Assembly: GCF_018129085.1 (NCBI RefSeq)
Contig: NZ_JAAGBB010000007.1
Location: forward strand, 122,005-186,004
Source of the DNA: Plastoroseomonas hellenica
Lineage (GTDB): Bacteria; Pseudomonadota; Alphaproteobacteria; Acetobacterales; Acetobacteraceae
Length of the DNA: 64,000 nucleotides
Direction: 5' to 3'
Shown here: positions 26,314 to 34,887 of the stretch, in pieces
Position numbering within the stretch: position 1 is the stretch's first letter
How the letters are laid out: each line of letters begins with the position of its first letter
Notes under the pieces: model-generated
What the model was told of the DNA's origin: nothing
The model's database searches: none
What the model saw: the letters and a program-made list of their open reading frames with translations, nothing else
Position numbers and translations under genes: made by a program

Positions 26314-26685
26314 GACCGGCCTCCTGCATCCGGCGGGCTTGCCCCGCGCGGGGATGTCTCCGGCTGAAGCCACGCAAGGCGCATGCCATTCCGGACAGGC
26401 GTCGGAGGACGCGCAATGGCTGCGATACGTCCCGCCATTATGTGGCTGGCACCACGCGAAGAAATAGCCGGCTTCTCCGCATGTCTGCACGAAATATGTG
26501 GGTGTCAGCACATTTTTTGCGCATCCGCGGAGCCGTTCGCCGGAGAGATGGGCGATCGCCGGTGAGGCTTTGCGGCCGGATATCCGAATGGTGTGTGTCG
26601 TCGTTGCGGGCGGCTTTGGGTCGGACATGTTTGGCATCGGGCTTGCTTGGCATCGGTCATCCGCTGCGCATGGAGGCGCTGGCCC
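26314..26685. promoter_or_regulatory. divergent intergenic control region, 372 bp, no gene
   Basis: No credible gene; the frames that cross it lack family features. It must hold promoters for the hydroxylase operon (minus) and the uptake/oxygenase operon (plus). The middle is AT-richer than its surroundings (around 26491-26520), with a weak dyad ATGTG...CACAT (26496-26500, 26509-26513). Close to the plus-strand gene the decamer TTGGCATCGG is repeated exactly at 26631-26640 and 26647-26656, a 16-bp period, possibly a regulator site. Confidence 0.5.
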
Positions 26686-27711
26686 ATGACCAGACCCGGT
26701 TTCGGTGACCTGCTGGCCGTGCTTGCCCTGCTGATCACGGCGCTGCTGGCGCCGGCGCGATCCGAGGCGCAGACGGCCCTTCGCTTCGCCTGGGATTGGG
26801 CGCCGCAGGGCTACCACGCCATCTGGGCGCTGGCCGAGGAGCGCGGCCTGTTCCGCGACGGCGGGCTGCGCGTGCAGATGGATCGCGGCTACGGGTCAGG
26901 CGACACGATCGCCAAGGTCGCCTCGGGTGCCTATGACGTCGGCTTCGCCGACGTCAACTCGCTGGTGCAGTTCAACGCCCGGACCCCCGAGCGCCGCGTC
27001 ATCGCCGTGATGGTGGTGTTCGACCGCAACCCGGCCGCCGTGGTCACGCTGCGCCGCACCGGCATCCGCACTCCGGCCGACCTCCGGGGGCGCAACCTCG
27101 GTGCGCCGGAGGGCGAGTCCAGCCGCCTGCTGTTCCCGGCCTTCGCGCGCGCCGCCGGCATCGATGCCGGCACGATCCGCTGGACCTCCATGACCGCGAG
27201 CCTGCGCGAGGCAATGCTGGCGTCCGGCCAGGTGGAGGGGATCACGGGCCTGCAGATGTCCGCCGTGATCAGCCTGCGCGCCGCCGGCGTGCGGGCGGAG
27301 GACATCGTCGTGCTGCCCTATGCCGATGCCGGGCTCGATCTCTACGGCCACGGCGTGGTCGCCTCCGCGTCCTTCGCCGAGCGCAATCCTGAGGCGCTGC
27401 GCAGCTTCATCCGCGCCACGCTCGGCGGCCTGCGCGCGGCGCTGGCCGACCCGCAGGCCGGCATGGCGGCGATGCGGCGCCGTGAATCGCTGTTCGACGA
27501 AGCCCTGGAGCTGCAGCGTTTCACCATGACGCGTGACGTCGCGATCATGACCGACGGTGTCCGCCAGAACGGCTTCGGCACCATGGCGCCGGATCGCATG
27601 CAGCGCCTGGTCGCGGTGAACGCAGAGGTCAACCAGGTGGCCAATCCGCCGGCTGCGGAGAGCCTCTACACCAACGACTTCCTGCCGCCCGTCGCGGAGC
27701 GCATGCCGTGA
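26686..27711 (+). CDS. ABC transporter substrate-binding protein, NMT1/THI5-like
   Basis: Periplasmic binding protein of the NitT/TauT class, 341 residues from an ATG with ribosome site GGAGG. A signal peptide ends near ARSEAQ. Mature features: FAWDWAPQGYHAIWALAEERGLF, shortened to APQGYHAIWALAEE, then GYGSGDTIAKVASGAYDVGFAD, shortened to KVASGAYDVGFAD, which are the usual ligand-pocket segments. No matching permease or ATPase gene lies next to it. The following SDR gene overlaps it by 4 bp. Confidence 0.88.
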   Translation: MTRPGFGDLLAVLALLITALLAPARSEAQTALRFAWDWAPQGYHAIWALAEERGLFRDGGLRVQMDRGYGSGDTIAKVASGAYDVGFADVNSLVQFNARTPERRVIAVMVVFDRNPAAVVTLRRTGIRTPADLRGRNLGAPEGESSRLLFPAFARAAGIDAGTIRWTSMTASLREAMLASGQVEGITGLQMSAVISLRAAGVRAEDIVVLPYADAGLDLYGHGVVASASFAERNPEALRSFIRATLGGLRAALADPQAGMAAMRRRESLFDEALELQRFTMTRDVAIMTDGVRQNGFGTMAPDRMQRLVAVNAEVNQVANPPAAESLYTNDFLPPVAERMP

Positions 27712-28472
27712 GCGAGGCGCCGCTTGGCGGCAAGGTCGCGGTGGTGACGGGCGGCGGCGCCGGCATCGGCTATGCCCTGGCCGAGGGGCTGGGGCGGCGT
27801 GGGGCCGCCATCCTGATCGCCGACCGCATCGGCGCGGAGGATGCCGCCGCGCGGCTGCGCGATCAGGGCCTGCGTGCCGAGGGCGTTACTGCCGATGTGA
27901 CCTCGGAGGCGGAGATGGCGGCGATGGCCGAGGCCGCCGAGCGGCAATTCGGCGGCATCGACATCTTGGTCAACAATGCCGGGATCTACGCCACCCTGAC
28001 GCCGAAGCCCTTCGAGGAGCTCGACGTCGCGGAGTGGCGGCGGGTGCTGGATGTCAACGTGATCGGCACCTTCCTCTGCTGCCGCGCGGCGCTCCCGGCG
28101 CTCAGGCGGCGCGGCGGCGGGCGCATCGTCAACATCAGCTCGGGCGTCGCCTTCAAGGGCAACCCCTACATGGCGCATTACGTGTCCAGCAAAGGCGCGG
28201 TGGTGTCGCTGACGCGGGCGCTCGCCACCGAGCTCGGCCGGCATGGCGTGCTGGTGAACAGCGTCGCGCCGGGCTTCACGCTGAGCGACGGGGTGCGGCG
28301 CAACCCGGCCTTGGTCGCGGGCGTGAAGGAGGCATCGCTCCGTACCCGCGTCCTCGCCCGCGACATGCTGCCGGCAGACCTGGTCGGCGCCGTGTGTTTC
28401 TTCGCGGGTCCCGATGCCGCCTTCATCACCGGCCAGACGCTGGTGGTCGACGGCGGCGCCTATTTCCACTGA
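27708..28472 (+). CDS. SDR family oxidoreductase
   Basis: NAD(P)-dependent short-chain dehydrogenase, 254 residues, GTG start overlapping the previous stop. Motifs: TGGGAGIG (14-21), ILVNNAGIY, the catalytic Ser in NISSGVA, and YVSSKGA with Tyr and Lys. The C terminus ends with ITGQTLVVDGG. It probably oxidises an alcohol or reduces a ketone in the pathway served by this operon. Confidence 0.93.
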   Translation: MSEAPLGGKVAVVTGGGAGIGYALAEGLGRRGAAILIADRIGAEDAAARLRDQGLRAEGVTADVTSEAEMAAMAEAAERQFGGIDILVNNAGIYATLTPKPFEELDVAEWRRVLDVNVIGTFLCCRAALPALRRRGGGRIVNISSGVAFKGNPYMAHYVSSKGAVVSLTRALATELGRHGVLVNSVAPGFTLSDGVRRNPALVAGVKEASLRTRVLARDMLPADLVGAVCFFAGPDAAFITGQTLVVDGGAYFH

Positions 28473-28484
28473 AGGGGCGGAACC

Positions 28485-29462
28485 ATGGGTGGCATTCCGG
28501 TCATCGATCTCAGCACCGCGTTCGGCGGCAGCGCCGCCGAACGTCTGCGGGTCGGCCGTGAGATCGACCGCATTTGCCGCGAGATCGGCTTTTTCACCAT
28601 CGCCGGCCATGGCGTGCCGGCGCCGGTGATGGACGCGCTGCGCGACACCGCCAACGCCTTCTTCGCCCTGCCGCTTGCGGAGAAGCAACGCGCCATCCAT
28701 CCGGTGAAGGGGACGCCACGCGGCTACATCGCGCTCGGTGTCGAGGCGCTGTCGCTCGGCAATGCGCTGGCGACGCCGCCCGACCTCAAGGAGTATTATC
28801 ACTTCGGCCGGCAGTCCTGGCCCGATGAGCCCTACTACGCTTCGGCCGAAGGGCAGCGCTATTTCCTGCCGAATCTTTGGCCGGAGCGGCCGCAAGGCTT
28901 CGCCGATGCCGCCGCGGCCTATTACGCGGCGATGGAGCATCTGACGGTCGAGATGATGCGCCTGGCCGCACTCGGCCTCGGCATTCCCGAGCACTTCTTC
29001 GACGACAAGATCGACCGCCACATCACCGCGATGCGGCTCAACCACTATCCGGAGCAGACCGCGCCGCCGGCGCCCGGCCAGCTCCGCGCCGGGGCGCATA
29101 CCGATTACGGCCTGCTGACCATCCTGAACGGCGAGAACGTGCCGGGCGGGCTGCAGGTGCAGACCCGCGACGGCCGATGGCTGGATGTCGAGACGGATCC
29201 GCTGCGCTTCGTCGTCAATATCGGCGACCTCCTGATGCGCTGGACCAATGACCGCTGGGTCTCGAACGTCCATCGCGTGGTCAACCCGCCCGACAGCAGC
29301 GCCGCGCGCAGCCGCCGCCTGTCGATCGCCTTCTTCCATCACCCGAACTACGACGCCCTGATCGAGTGCATCGCCCCGCCGGGTGCCGCCAAGTATCCGC
29401 CGGTGCTCTCCGGCGCCTACCGGGACGAGAAGTACCGCCAGACCCGCGTCGCAGCCGCTTGA
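28485..29462 (+). CDS. isopenicillin N synthase-family Fe(II)/2-oxoglutarate-dependent oxygenase
   Basis: Double-stranded beta-helix oxygenase, 325 residues. The DIOX N-terminal domain begins IPVIDLS and carries GFFTIAGHGV. The iron site is H205-x-D207 (AHTDYG) with His263 (NVHRVV), and Arg278-x-Ser280 (RLS) binds 2-oxoglutarate. It is 12 bp after the SDR gene and just before the Liv binding protein. A hydroxylation or C-N bond cleavage of the imported compound is likely (inference). Confidence 0.93.
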   Translation: MGGIPVIDLSTAFGGSAAERLRVGREIDRICREIGFFTIAGHGVPAPVMDALRDTANAFFALPLAEKQRAIHPVKGTPRGYIALGVEALSLGNALATPPDLKEYYHFGRQSWPDEPYYASAEGQRYFLPNLWPERPQGFADAAAAYYAAMEHLTVEMMRLAALGLGIPEHFFDDKIDRHITAMRLNHYPEQTAPPAPGQLRAGAHTDYGLLTILNGENVPGGLQVQTRDGRWLDVETDPLRFVVNIGDLLMRWTNDRWVSNVHRVVNPPDSSAARSRRLSIAFFHHPNYDALIECIAPPGAAKYPPVLSGAYRDEKYRQTRVAAA

Positions 29463-29485
29463 TCCAACCCCAGGGAGCCACCCGC

Positions 29486-30643
29486 ATGCTGAACCGACGC
29501 ACCGCCCTGCTGTCAGGCCTTGCCATGCCGGCGCTTCTGCGAACCGCCAGCGCCCAGTCCGACGGGCCGATCCGCATCGGCATGACGCAGCCGCTGACCG
29601 GCGCGGTCGCCGCTTCCGGCAACTACGTCGCCAATGGCGCGAAGATCGCGGTCGAGGTGCTGAACCGCGCGGGCGGCGTCATGGGCCGGCCGCTGGAGCT
29701 GATCCTGGAGGACAACAAGTCGAACCCGCGCGAGGCCGTCGCCGCGGCCGAGAAACTGGTGCTGCGGGACAGGGTGCCGGTGCTGATCGGCGCCTGGAGC
29801 TCGACCTTCACGCTCTCCATCATGCCGAAGCTGCTGGAATACCGCGTGCCGATGGTGGTCGAGACCTCCTCGGCCGAGCGCATCACCACCTCCGGCAACC
29901 CCTGGGTCTTCCGCATCGCGCCGACCTCGGCGATGGAGGCGGCGGCCTTCCGCGAACTGTTGGGCAAGTTCGATCCGCCGATCCGCCGGATCGACTTCCT
30001 CTCGGTCAACAACGATTTCGGCCGGGGCGCCACGGAGAAATTCTCGGCGGCGCTCGGCGGTGCGGGGATCGCGATCGGCCGCAGCGAAACCATGACGCCG
30101 GAAGCGACCGACCTCTCGGCGCAGCTCACAGCGCTCAAGCAGTCGGACGGCGACACCGTGTTCCTGACCACGGGCGTCGAGCAGCAGACCCTGATGCTGC
30201 GCCAGGCGGTGGAGCAGCGCCTCGGCAAGCGCATCGTGACGACCGGCGGCTCCTTCCCCGACGCGCTGCTCGCCAATCCGCTGCCGCCGGGCAATGCGAG
30301 CTTCCACATCCTGTTCTACGCGCCCTGGTTCCCCGAGCGGGCGCCCTATCCGCAGATCGCCGAGACCTACACCGCCGAATGGAACCGGAAGGGCTGGGAA
30401 TTCGCAGGGTTGACCGAGGGCTTCCGCGGCTATGACGCCGTGCTGACGGTCGCCGAGGCGATCCGGCTGGCCGGCCGGGCCGAAGGCGAGGCGATCCGCG
30501 AGGCGCTCTGGCGCGTCGATATCCATGGCGTCAACGGTGACATCCGCTTCGTCAAGGAAGGCCCGGCGGGGCGGGAGAGCGGCCAGAACCGGCCGAACGT
30601 TTCCATCATCCGCCTGGCCGAGGGCAGGACCAGCCTGCTCTGA
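29486..30643 (+). CDS. branched-chain amino acid-type ABC substrate-binding protein (LivK-like)
   Basis: Type I periplasmic binding protein, 385 residues. The start gives a Tat-like signal LNRRTALLSGLAMPALL with cleavage after ASA. Family pattern: IRIGMTQPLTGAVAASG, NGAKIAVEVLNRAGGVMGRP and LELILEDNKSNP near the N terminus. It opens a complete Liv-type gene set. In catabolic islands of this kind the ligand is often an aromatic or amide compound, not leucine. Confidence 0.93.
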   Translation: MLNRRTALLSGLAMPALLRTASAQSDGPIRIGMTQPLTGAVAASGNYVANGAKIAVEVLNRAGGVMGRPLELILEDNKSNPREAVAAAEKLVLRDRVPVLIGAWSSTFTLSIMPKLLEYRVPMVVETSSAERITTSGNPWVFRIAPTSAMEAAAFRELLGKFDPPIRRIDFLSVNNDFGRGATEKFSAALGGAGIAIGRSETMTPEATDLSAQLTALKQSDGDTVFLTTGVEQQTLMLRQAVEQRLGKRIVTTGGSFPDALLANPLPPGNASFHILFYAPWFPERAPYPQIAETYTAEWNRKGWEFAGLTEGFRGYDAVLTVAEAIRLAGRAEGEAIREALWRVDIHGVNGDIRFVKEGPAGRESGQNRPNVSIIRLAEGRTSLL

Positions 30644-30661
30644 ACGCGTGAGGCGAATGCG

Positions 30662-31534
30662 ATGGACCAGGCCCTGCAGCACCTCGTCAACGGCACTGTC
30701 CTCGGCGGCACCTATGCGCTGCTGGGGATCGGGCTGACCTTGATCTTCGGCGTCATGCGTGTGGTGAACTTCACCCATGGCGAGCTCTACGCCTTCGGCG
30801 CCTACATGGTCTACGCGCTGGTGTCGCTGCTCGGGATCAACTTCTACCTCTCGCTCCTGCTGGCGGCACTCCTCGGCGCCGCCCTCGGCGCGGCGATCGA
30901 GCTCCTGCTGCTGCGGCCGCTGCGCCGGGCCGACATCGATTCCGTCATGCTGGTGATGATCGGCGCCGCGCTGGTGCTGCAGAACGCGGAGATGTGGGGC
31001 TGGGGCGGCGTCGCCAAGCTGGTGCCGAGCCCCTTCGCGGGCACGCCGCTGGTGGTGGGCCCGATTTCGGTGATGCCGCTCCGGATCTTCGTGCTGCTGG
31101 TCGCCTGCGCGCTGCTGCTCGGCTTCTGGCTGCTGCTGGACCGCACGCGCGCCGGCACCGCCATGCGCGCAACCTTCCAGGATGCGGAAGCCGCGGCGCT
31201 GATGGGCGTCAGGGTCGGCTGGGTGAACACGGCGACCTTCGCCATCGGCTCCGGCCTCGCCGCCGCCGCGGGCGCGCTGCTCGGGCCGGTCTTCATGGTC
31301 TCGCCGACCATGGGGGATCTGGTCGGGCTGAAGGCTTTCGCCATCGTCATCCTCGGCGGCCTCGGCAATCTGCCGGGGGCGGCGATCGGCGGCTTTGCGC
31401 TTGGCTATATCGAGGAATTCGGCGGCGGCTACGTCTCCACCGAATACCGGGATGCCTTCGGCTTCCTGCTGATCATCCTGGTCCTCGCGATCCGTCCGCA
31501 GGGCCTCGTCGCGCCGCGGGAGCGGGTCGGATGA
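30662..31534 (+). CDS. branched-chain amino acid-type ABC permease (LivH-like)
   Basis: Inner-membrane permease, 290 residues, about eight hydrophobic segments. Typical start LVNGTVLGGTYALLGIGLTL and motif RVVNFTHGELYAFGAYM, with GLKAFAIVILGGLGNLPGA near the C terminus. It overlaps the LivM gene by 4 bp. Confidence 0.94.
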   Translation: MDQALQHLVNGTVLGGTYALLGIGLTLIFGVMRVVNFTHGELYAFGAYMVYALVSLLGINFYLSLLLAALLGAALGAAIELLLLRPLRRADIDSVMLVMIGAALVLQNAEMWGWGGVAKLVPSPFAGTPLVVGPISVMPLRIFVLLVACALLLGFWLLLDRTRAGTAMRATFQDAEAAALMGVRVGWVNTATFAIGSGLAAAAGALLGPVFMVSPTMGDLVGLKAFAIVILGGLGNLPGAAIGGFALGYIEEFGGGYVSTEYRDAFGFLLIILVLAIRPQGLVAPRERVG

Positions 31535-32562
31535 GCGCCGTGCCCGGTTGGTGCTTCGTCGCCGCGATGGCGGCGCTGCCGCTGGTCCTGCCGGACCTCT
31601 ACCTGCTCTCGGTGCTGACCTCCGCCGGCATCTTCATCATCGGCGCCATCAGCCTGAACCTGCTGCTCGGCTATACCGGCCAGCTCAGCCTGGGGCATGC
31701 GGCCTTTTTCGGGCTCGGCGCCTATGCCAGTGCGCTGGCCTCGCTCGGCTTCGATATCGGCATCGGCTTCGGGCTGCGGCTCACGCTGCCGCCGCAGCCG
31801 GTCTGGATCGGCTTCCTGGCCGCCATCGCTGTCGCGGGCGGCTTCGGCTGGCTGCTCGGCCGGCTCGCCTTCCGGGTGCGCGGCGCCTACTTCGTCATCA
31901 TCACCATCTGCTTCGCCCAGGTGCTGCGGATGGTGGCGCTGAACTGGGTGGAGCTCACCCAGGGGCCGATGGCGCTGATCGGCCTGTCGCCCTTCTCCCT
32001 TTGGCTGCCCGGGCAGGGCGTCGTGGAGCTTTATGCCAAGAACCAGACCTATTGGCTGGTGCTGGGCGTCGCCGTGCTCTGCTTCCTCGTGGTGCGGCAG
32101 ATCGTCCATTCGCGCGTCGGCCGCGCCCTGGTCGCGCTGCGCGAGAATGAGACGCTGGCGCGTTCCGTCGGCATCCGGGTGACGCATTACCTGGTCATCG
32201 CGACCGTGGTCTCGGCCGGCATCGCCGGCGCGGCAGGCAGCCTCTTCGCGCACAACGTCCGCATCGTCGATCCGGACGTCTTCCTGTTCATCTACACCGT
32301 CACGATGGTCATCATGGTGATCACCGGCGGCAAGGGCACGCTCTGGGGGCCGGTGGTGGGCGGCCTCATCTTCGGCCTGCTGCCCGATCTGCTGCGCGGC
32401 GCGGCGCCGCCGGAAGCGCAGTGGATCGCCTATGGCGTCGCCATGATCCTGCTCGTCATGTTCCTGCCGCGCGGCATCGTGCCCGCCATCGCCGCGCTGA
32501 TGCCCGCACGTCGGCCAGGCAGGGGCGCCACCGCCAGCCCCGTGTCGCAGGAAGCCCCATGA
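31531..32562 (+). CDS. branched-chain amino acid-type ABC permease (LivM-like)
   Basis: Second permease, 343 residues. Recognised by NLLLGYTGQLSLGHAAFFGLGAY in its first third, shortened to GYTGQLSLGHAAFF, and by RENETLARSVGI and MVITGGKGTLWGPVVGG later. The ATG overlaps the LivH stop and its own stop overlaps LivG, so the set is translationally coupled. Confidence 0.94.
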   Translation: MSAVPGWCFVAAMAALPLVLPDLYLLSVLTSAGIFIIGAISLNLLLGYTGQLSLGHAAFFGLGAYASALASLGFDIGIGFGLRLTLPPQPVWIGFLAAIAVAGGFGWLLGRLAFRVRGAYFVIITICFAQVLRMVALNWVELTQGPMALIGLSPFSLWLPGQGVVELYAKNQTYWLVLGVAVLCFLVVRQIVHSRVGRALVALRENETLARSVGIRVTHYLVIATVVSAGIAGAAGSLFAHNVRIVDPDVFLFIYTVTMVIMVITGGKGTLWGPVVGGLIFGLLPDLLRGAAPPEAQWIAYGVAMILLVMFLPRGIVPAIAALMPARRPGRGATASPVSQEAP

Positions 32563-33356
32563 GCGCGCCGCCCCTGTTGTCCGTCGAACAGGTCGCGGTG
32601 CAGATCGGCGGCCTGGTCGCCATCGCCGACCTCAGCTTCACGGTCGCGGAGGGCGAGGTCGTCAGCCTGATCGGGCCCAACGGCGCCGGCAAGACCACCG
32701 CCTTCAACGTCATCACCGGCTACATGCGTCCGAGGGACGGCCGGGTCCGCTTCCGGGGCCAGGATCTCGTCGGCCAGGCGCCGGAGCGGATCGCGGCGGC
32801 GGGCCTGGTGCGGAGCTTCCAGCGCACCAGCATCTTCGGCCGCTGCACCGTGTTCGAGAACGCACGGATGGCGCTGCATCTGCGTGGCCGCACCGGGTTG
32901 CTCGGCGCCTTGCTCCGCCTACCCGCGGCGCGGCGGGAGGAAGCACGGCTGCAGGAGGAAGCCTGGGCCATGCTGGATTTCGTGGGCCTGGCCGCTCGCG
33001 CCGACACGCCGGCTGAATCCCTCGCCTATGGCGAGCAGCGCCGCCTCGGCATCGCACTGGCCGCCGCCGCGGCGCCGCAACTCCTGCTGCTGGACGAGCC
33101 CGCCGCCGGGCTGAACCCGTCCGAGACCGCCGAATGCATGGCTCTGATCCGGCGGCTCCGCGACCGCGGCACCACCATCCTGCTGGTGGAGCACGACATG
33201 GCGATGGTGATGCGCATCTCCGACCGCATCGTGGTGCTGAACCAGGGCCGCGTCATCGCCGCCGGGCCGCCGGCCGAGATCCGCGAGGATCCGGACGTCA
33301 TCCGCGCCTATCTCGGCGGCGCCCCGGGATGGGAGAGCGCGCATGCTGCGGCTTGA
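32559..33356 (+). CDS. branched-chain amino acid-type ABC ATP-binding protein (LivG-like)
   Basis: ATPase of 265 residues. Walker A is GPNGAGKTT (39-47), the signature is the LivG form LAYGEQRRL, and Walker B is LLLLDEPAAGLNPSE, followed by the switch His in LLVEHDMAMVM. A longer frame from 32421 lies inside LivM and is rejected. The stop lies inside the LivF start region (14-bp overlap). Confidence 0.95.
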   Translation: MSAPPLLSVEQVAVQIGGLVAIADLSFTVAEGEVVSLIGPNGAGKTTAFNVITGYMRPRDGRVRFRGQDLVGQAPERIAAAGLVRSFQRTSIFGRCTVFENARMALHLRGRTGLLGALLRLPAARREEARLQEEAWAMLDFVGLAARADTPAESLAYGEQRRLGIALAAAAAPQLLLLDEPAAGLNPSETAECMALIRRLRDRGTTILLVEHDMAMVMRISDRIVVLNQGRVIAAGPPAEIREDPDVIRAYLGGAPGWESAHAAA

Positions 33357-34062
33357 AGAGGTCGAGGTCGCCTATGGCCGCGTCGCGGCGCTGCGCGGCA
33401 TCTCGCTGGAGGTGCGCGAGGGCGAGCTGGTCAGCCTGATTGGCGCCAACGGGGCGGGGAAGTCCACCACGCTGAAGACCGTCAGCGGGTTGCTGAAGCC
33501 GGCGGCCGGGCGCGTCACCTGGGATGGGCAGCCGATCGCCGGGCTCTCGCCACGCGAGATCCTGCGGCGCGGCATCGCCCATTGTCCGGAAGGGCGGCGC
33601 GTCTTCCCGCATCTCTCGGTGCGGGAGAACCTGATGATGGGCGCATTGCTGCGGCGCGACGCCGCCGGCATCGCCCAGGATCTCGATGCAATGTATGCGC
33701 GCTTCCCCCGCCTGCAGGAGCGCGCCGGCCAGGCGGCCGGCACGCTCTCTGGCGGCGAGCAGCAGATGCTCGCCATCGCCCGCGCATTGATGTCGCGCCC
33801 GCGCCTGGTGATGTTCGACGAGCCCTCGCTCGGCCTCGCGCCAGCTTTGGTGCAGCAGGTCTTCGAGATCGTGCAGGAGGTGCGGCGCCAGGGGTTGATG
33901 GTACTGATGGTCGAGCAGAACGCGCTGGCGGCGCTCGGCCTCTGCGACCGTGCCTATCTGCTGGAGACCGGACGGGTGGTCCGCGCCGGCAGCGGGCCAG
34001 CGCTGATGGCCAGCGCCGATGTGCGCGAGGCCTATCTCGGTGGGCGCGCCTTCGCTGCCTGA
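33343..34062 (+). CDS. branched-chain amino acid-type ABC ATP-binding protein (LivF-like)
   Basis: Second ATPase, 239 residues. Walker A GANGAGKST (34-42), signature LSGGEQQML, Walker B LVMFDEPSLGLAP, and LMVEQNALAAL with Gln in place of the LivG-type His neighbour, all as usual for LivF. Last gene of the plus-strand island; repeats and a hairpin follow. Confidence 0.95.
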   Translation: MLRLEEVEVAYGRVAALRGISLEVREGELVSLIGANGAGKSTTLKTVSGLLKPAAGRVTWDGQPIAGLSPREILRRGIAHCPEGRRVFPHLSVRENLMMGALLRRDAAGIAQDLDAMYARFPRLQERAGQAAGTLSGGEQQMLAIARALMSRPRLVMFDEPSLGLAPALVQQVFEIVQEVRRQGLMVLMVEQNALAALGLCDRAYLLETGRVVRAGSGPALMASADVREAYLGGRAFAA

Positions 34063-34125
34063 TACGAACGGCGCGATTGCTTTACTCGTGCCGAGCGCCC
34101 GAATGGGCGCCGCCGGTAGTCCGGC

Positions 34126-34246
34126 GTCACGCCGGAGGCGTGCTATTCGCACAAAGCCAAGCTGCGCGGATGCGCAGCGCGTCACGCGAGCAGCGTGCTC
34201 TTCGCACGACGCGTTTGAGGGGGCGTTGATCGCTTTTCGATCAACG
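34126..34246. repeat. intergenic direct repeats with hairpins, plus a palindrome
   Basis: In the gap between the convergent LivF and MarR genes, 34126-34152 and 34181-34207 match at 22 of 27 positions. Each contains a small hairpin built on CACGC...GCGTG. Next to them lies a perfect 9-bp inverted repeat CGTTGATCG (34224-34232) and CGATCAACG (34238-34246), 5-nt loop. No T-run follows. It may be a REP-like element or a bidirectional transcription stop. Confidence 0.55.
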
Positions 34247-34255
34247 ACACAAGTA

Positions 34256-34795
34256 TCATCTTACTTTTGGCGGAGAGTCGCCGATCGCGCTGTGATGGTC
34301 CACCAATTGCCGCAGCAGGCGCAGGAAGGGCGCGCGCCGCCGTTCCGGCAGGGGCTCCACCAGCCGGTCATGGGCCCGGGCGACGCAGGCCTGCATCGCG
34401 GCGAAGACCTCCGTGCCGCGGCGGGTGAGGAACAGCATCTTGGCCCGCCGGTCCTGGCCGCGCTTGGCGAGCAGGAGTCCGGCCGCCTCGAGGCGGCGCA
34501 CCACGTCCGCGGTGGTGAAGCGATCCAGCCGCAGGCCGGCCGCGGCGACGCCCTGTTCCATGCCGGGCATATGGGCCAGCAGGGTCAGCAGGCTGTACTG
34601 CACCGGGGTCACGCCGAAGGCGGCGCATTCTTCCTGGAACATCGCCGAATGCACCTGGTGCAGCCGGCGGATCAGCACGCCGGGCCGTTCCATCAGCACA
34701 GCGCCCGGGTCGCCCCGGCGGGTTGTGGATGCGTTCGGCGAAGCAGGCCGGCGCCCCCGCGGCGCGGCGTCATCAAGGGGCGGGCGGGTGGCCAT
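34256..34795 (-). CDS. MarR-family transcriptional regulator
   Basis: 179 residues from the ATG preceded at 11 bp by AGGAG; a GTG 9 bp upstream lies too close to that site. The winged HTH spans about residues 60-130 (VTPVQYSLLTLL, DRFTTADVVRRLEAAGLL and the wing KRGQDRRAKMLFLTRRG). The N-terminal 30 residues are Pro/Arg-rich and likely disordered. Being convergent with the Liv operon, it may control the island or the nearby aminotransferase; the sequence does not settle this. Confidence 0.9.
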   Translation of the reverse strand: MATRPPLDDAAPRGRRPASPNASTTRRGDPGAVLMERPGVLIRRLHQVHSAMFQEECAAFGVTPVQYSLLTLLAHMPGMEQGVAAAGLRLDRFTTADVVRRLEAAGLLLAKRGQDRRAKMLFLTRRGTEVFAAMQACVARAHDRLVEPLPERRRAPFLRLLRQLVDHHSAIGDSPPKVR

Positions 34796-34887
34796 GCCGG
34801 GCACAACTCCTGAAGATCTCAGCCGGAGCGGTGTCCGAGCGGTGAGGGGCCGGACCCGGCCCCCCTTTTCCTTCCCGACCTGGGCCG

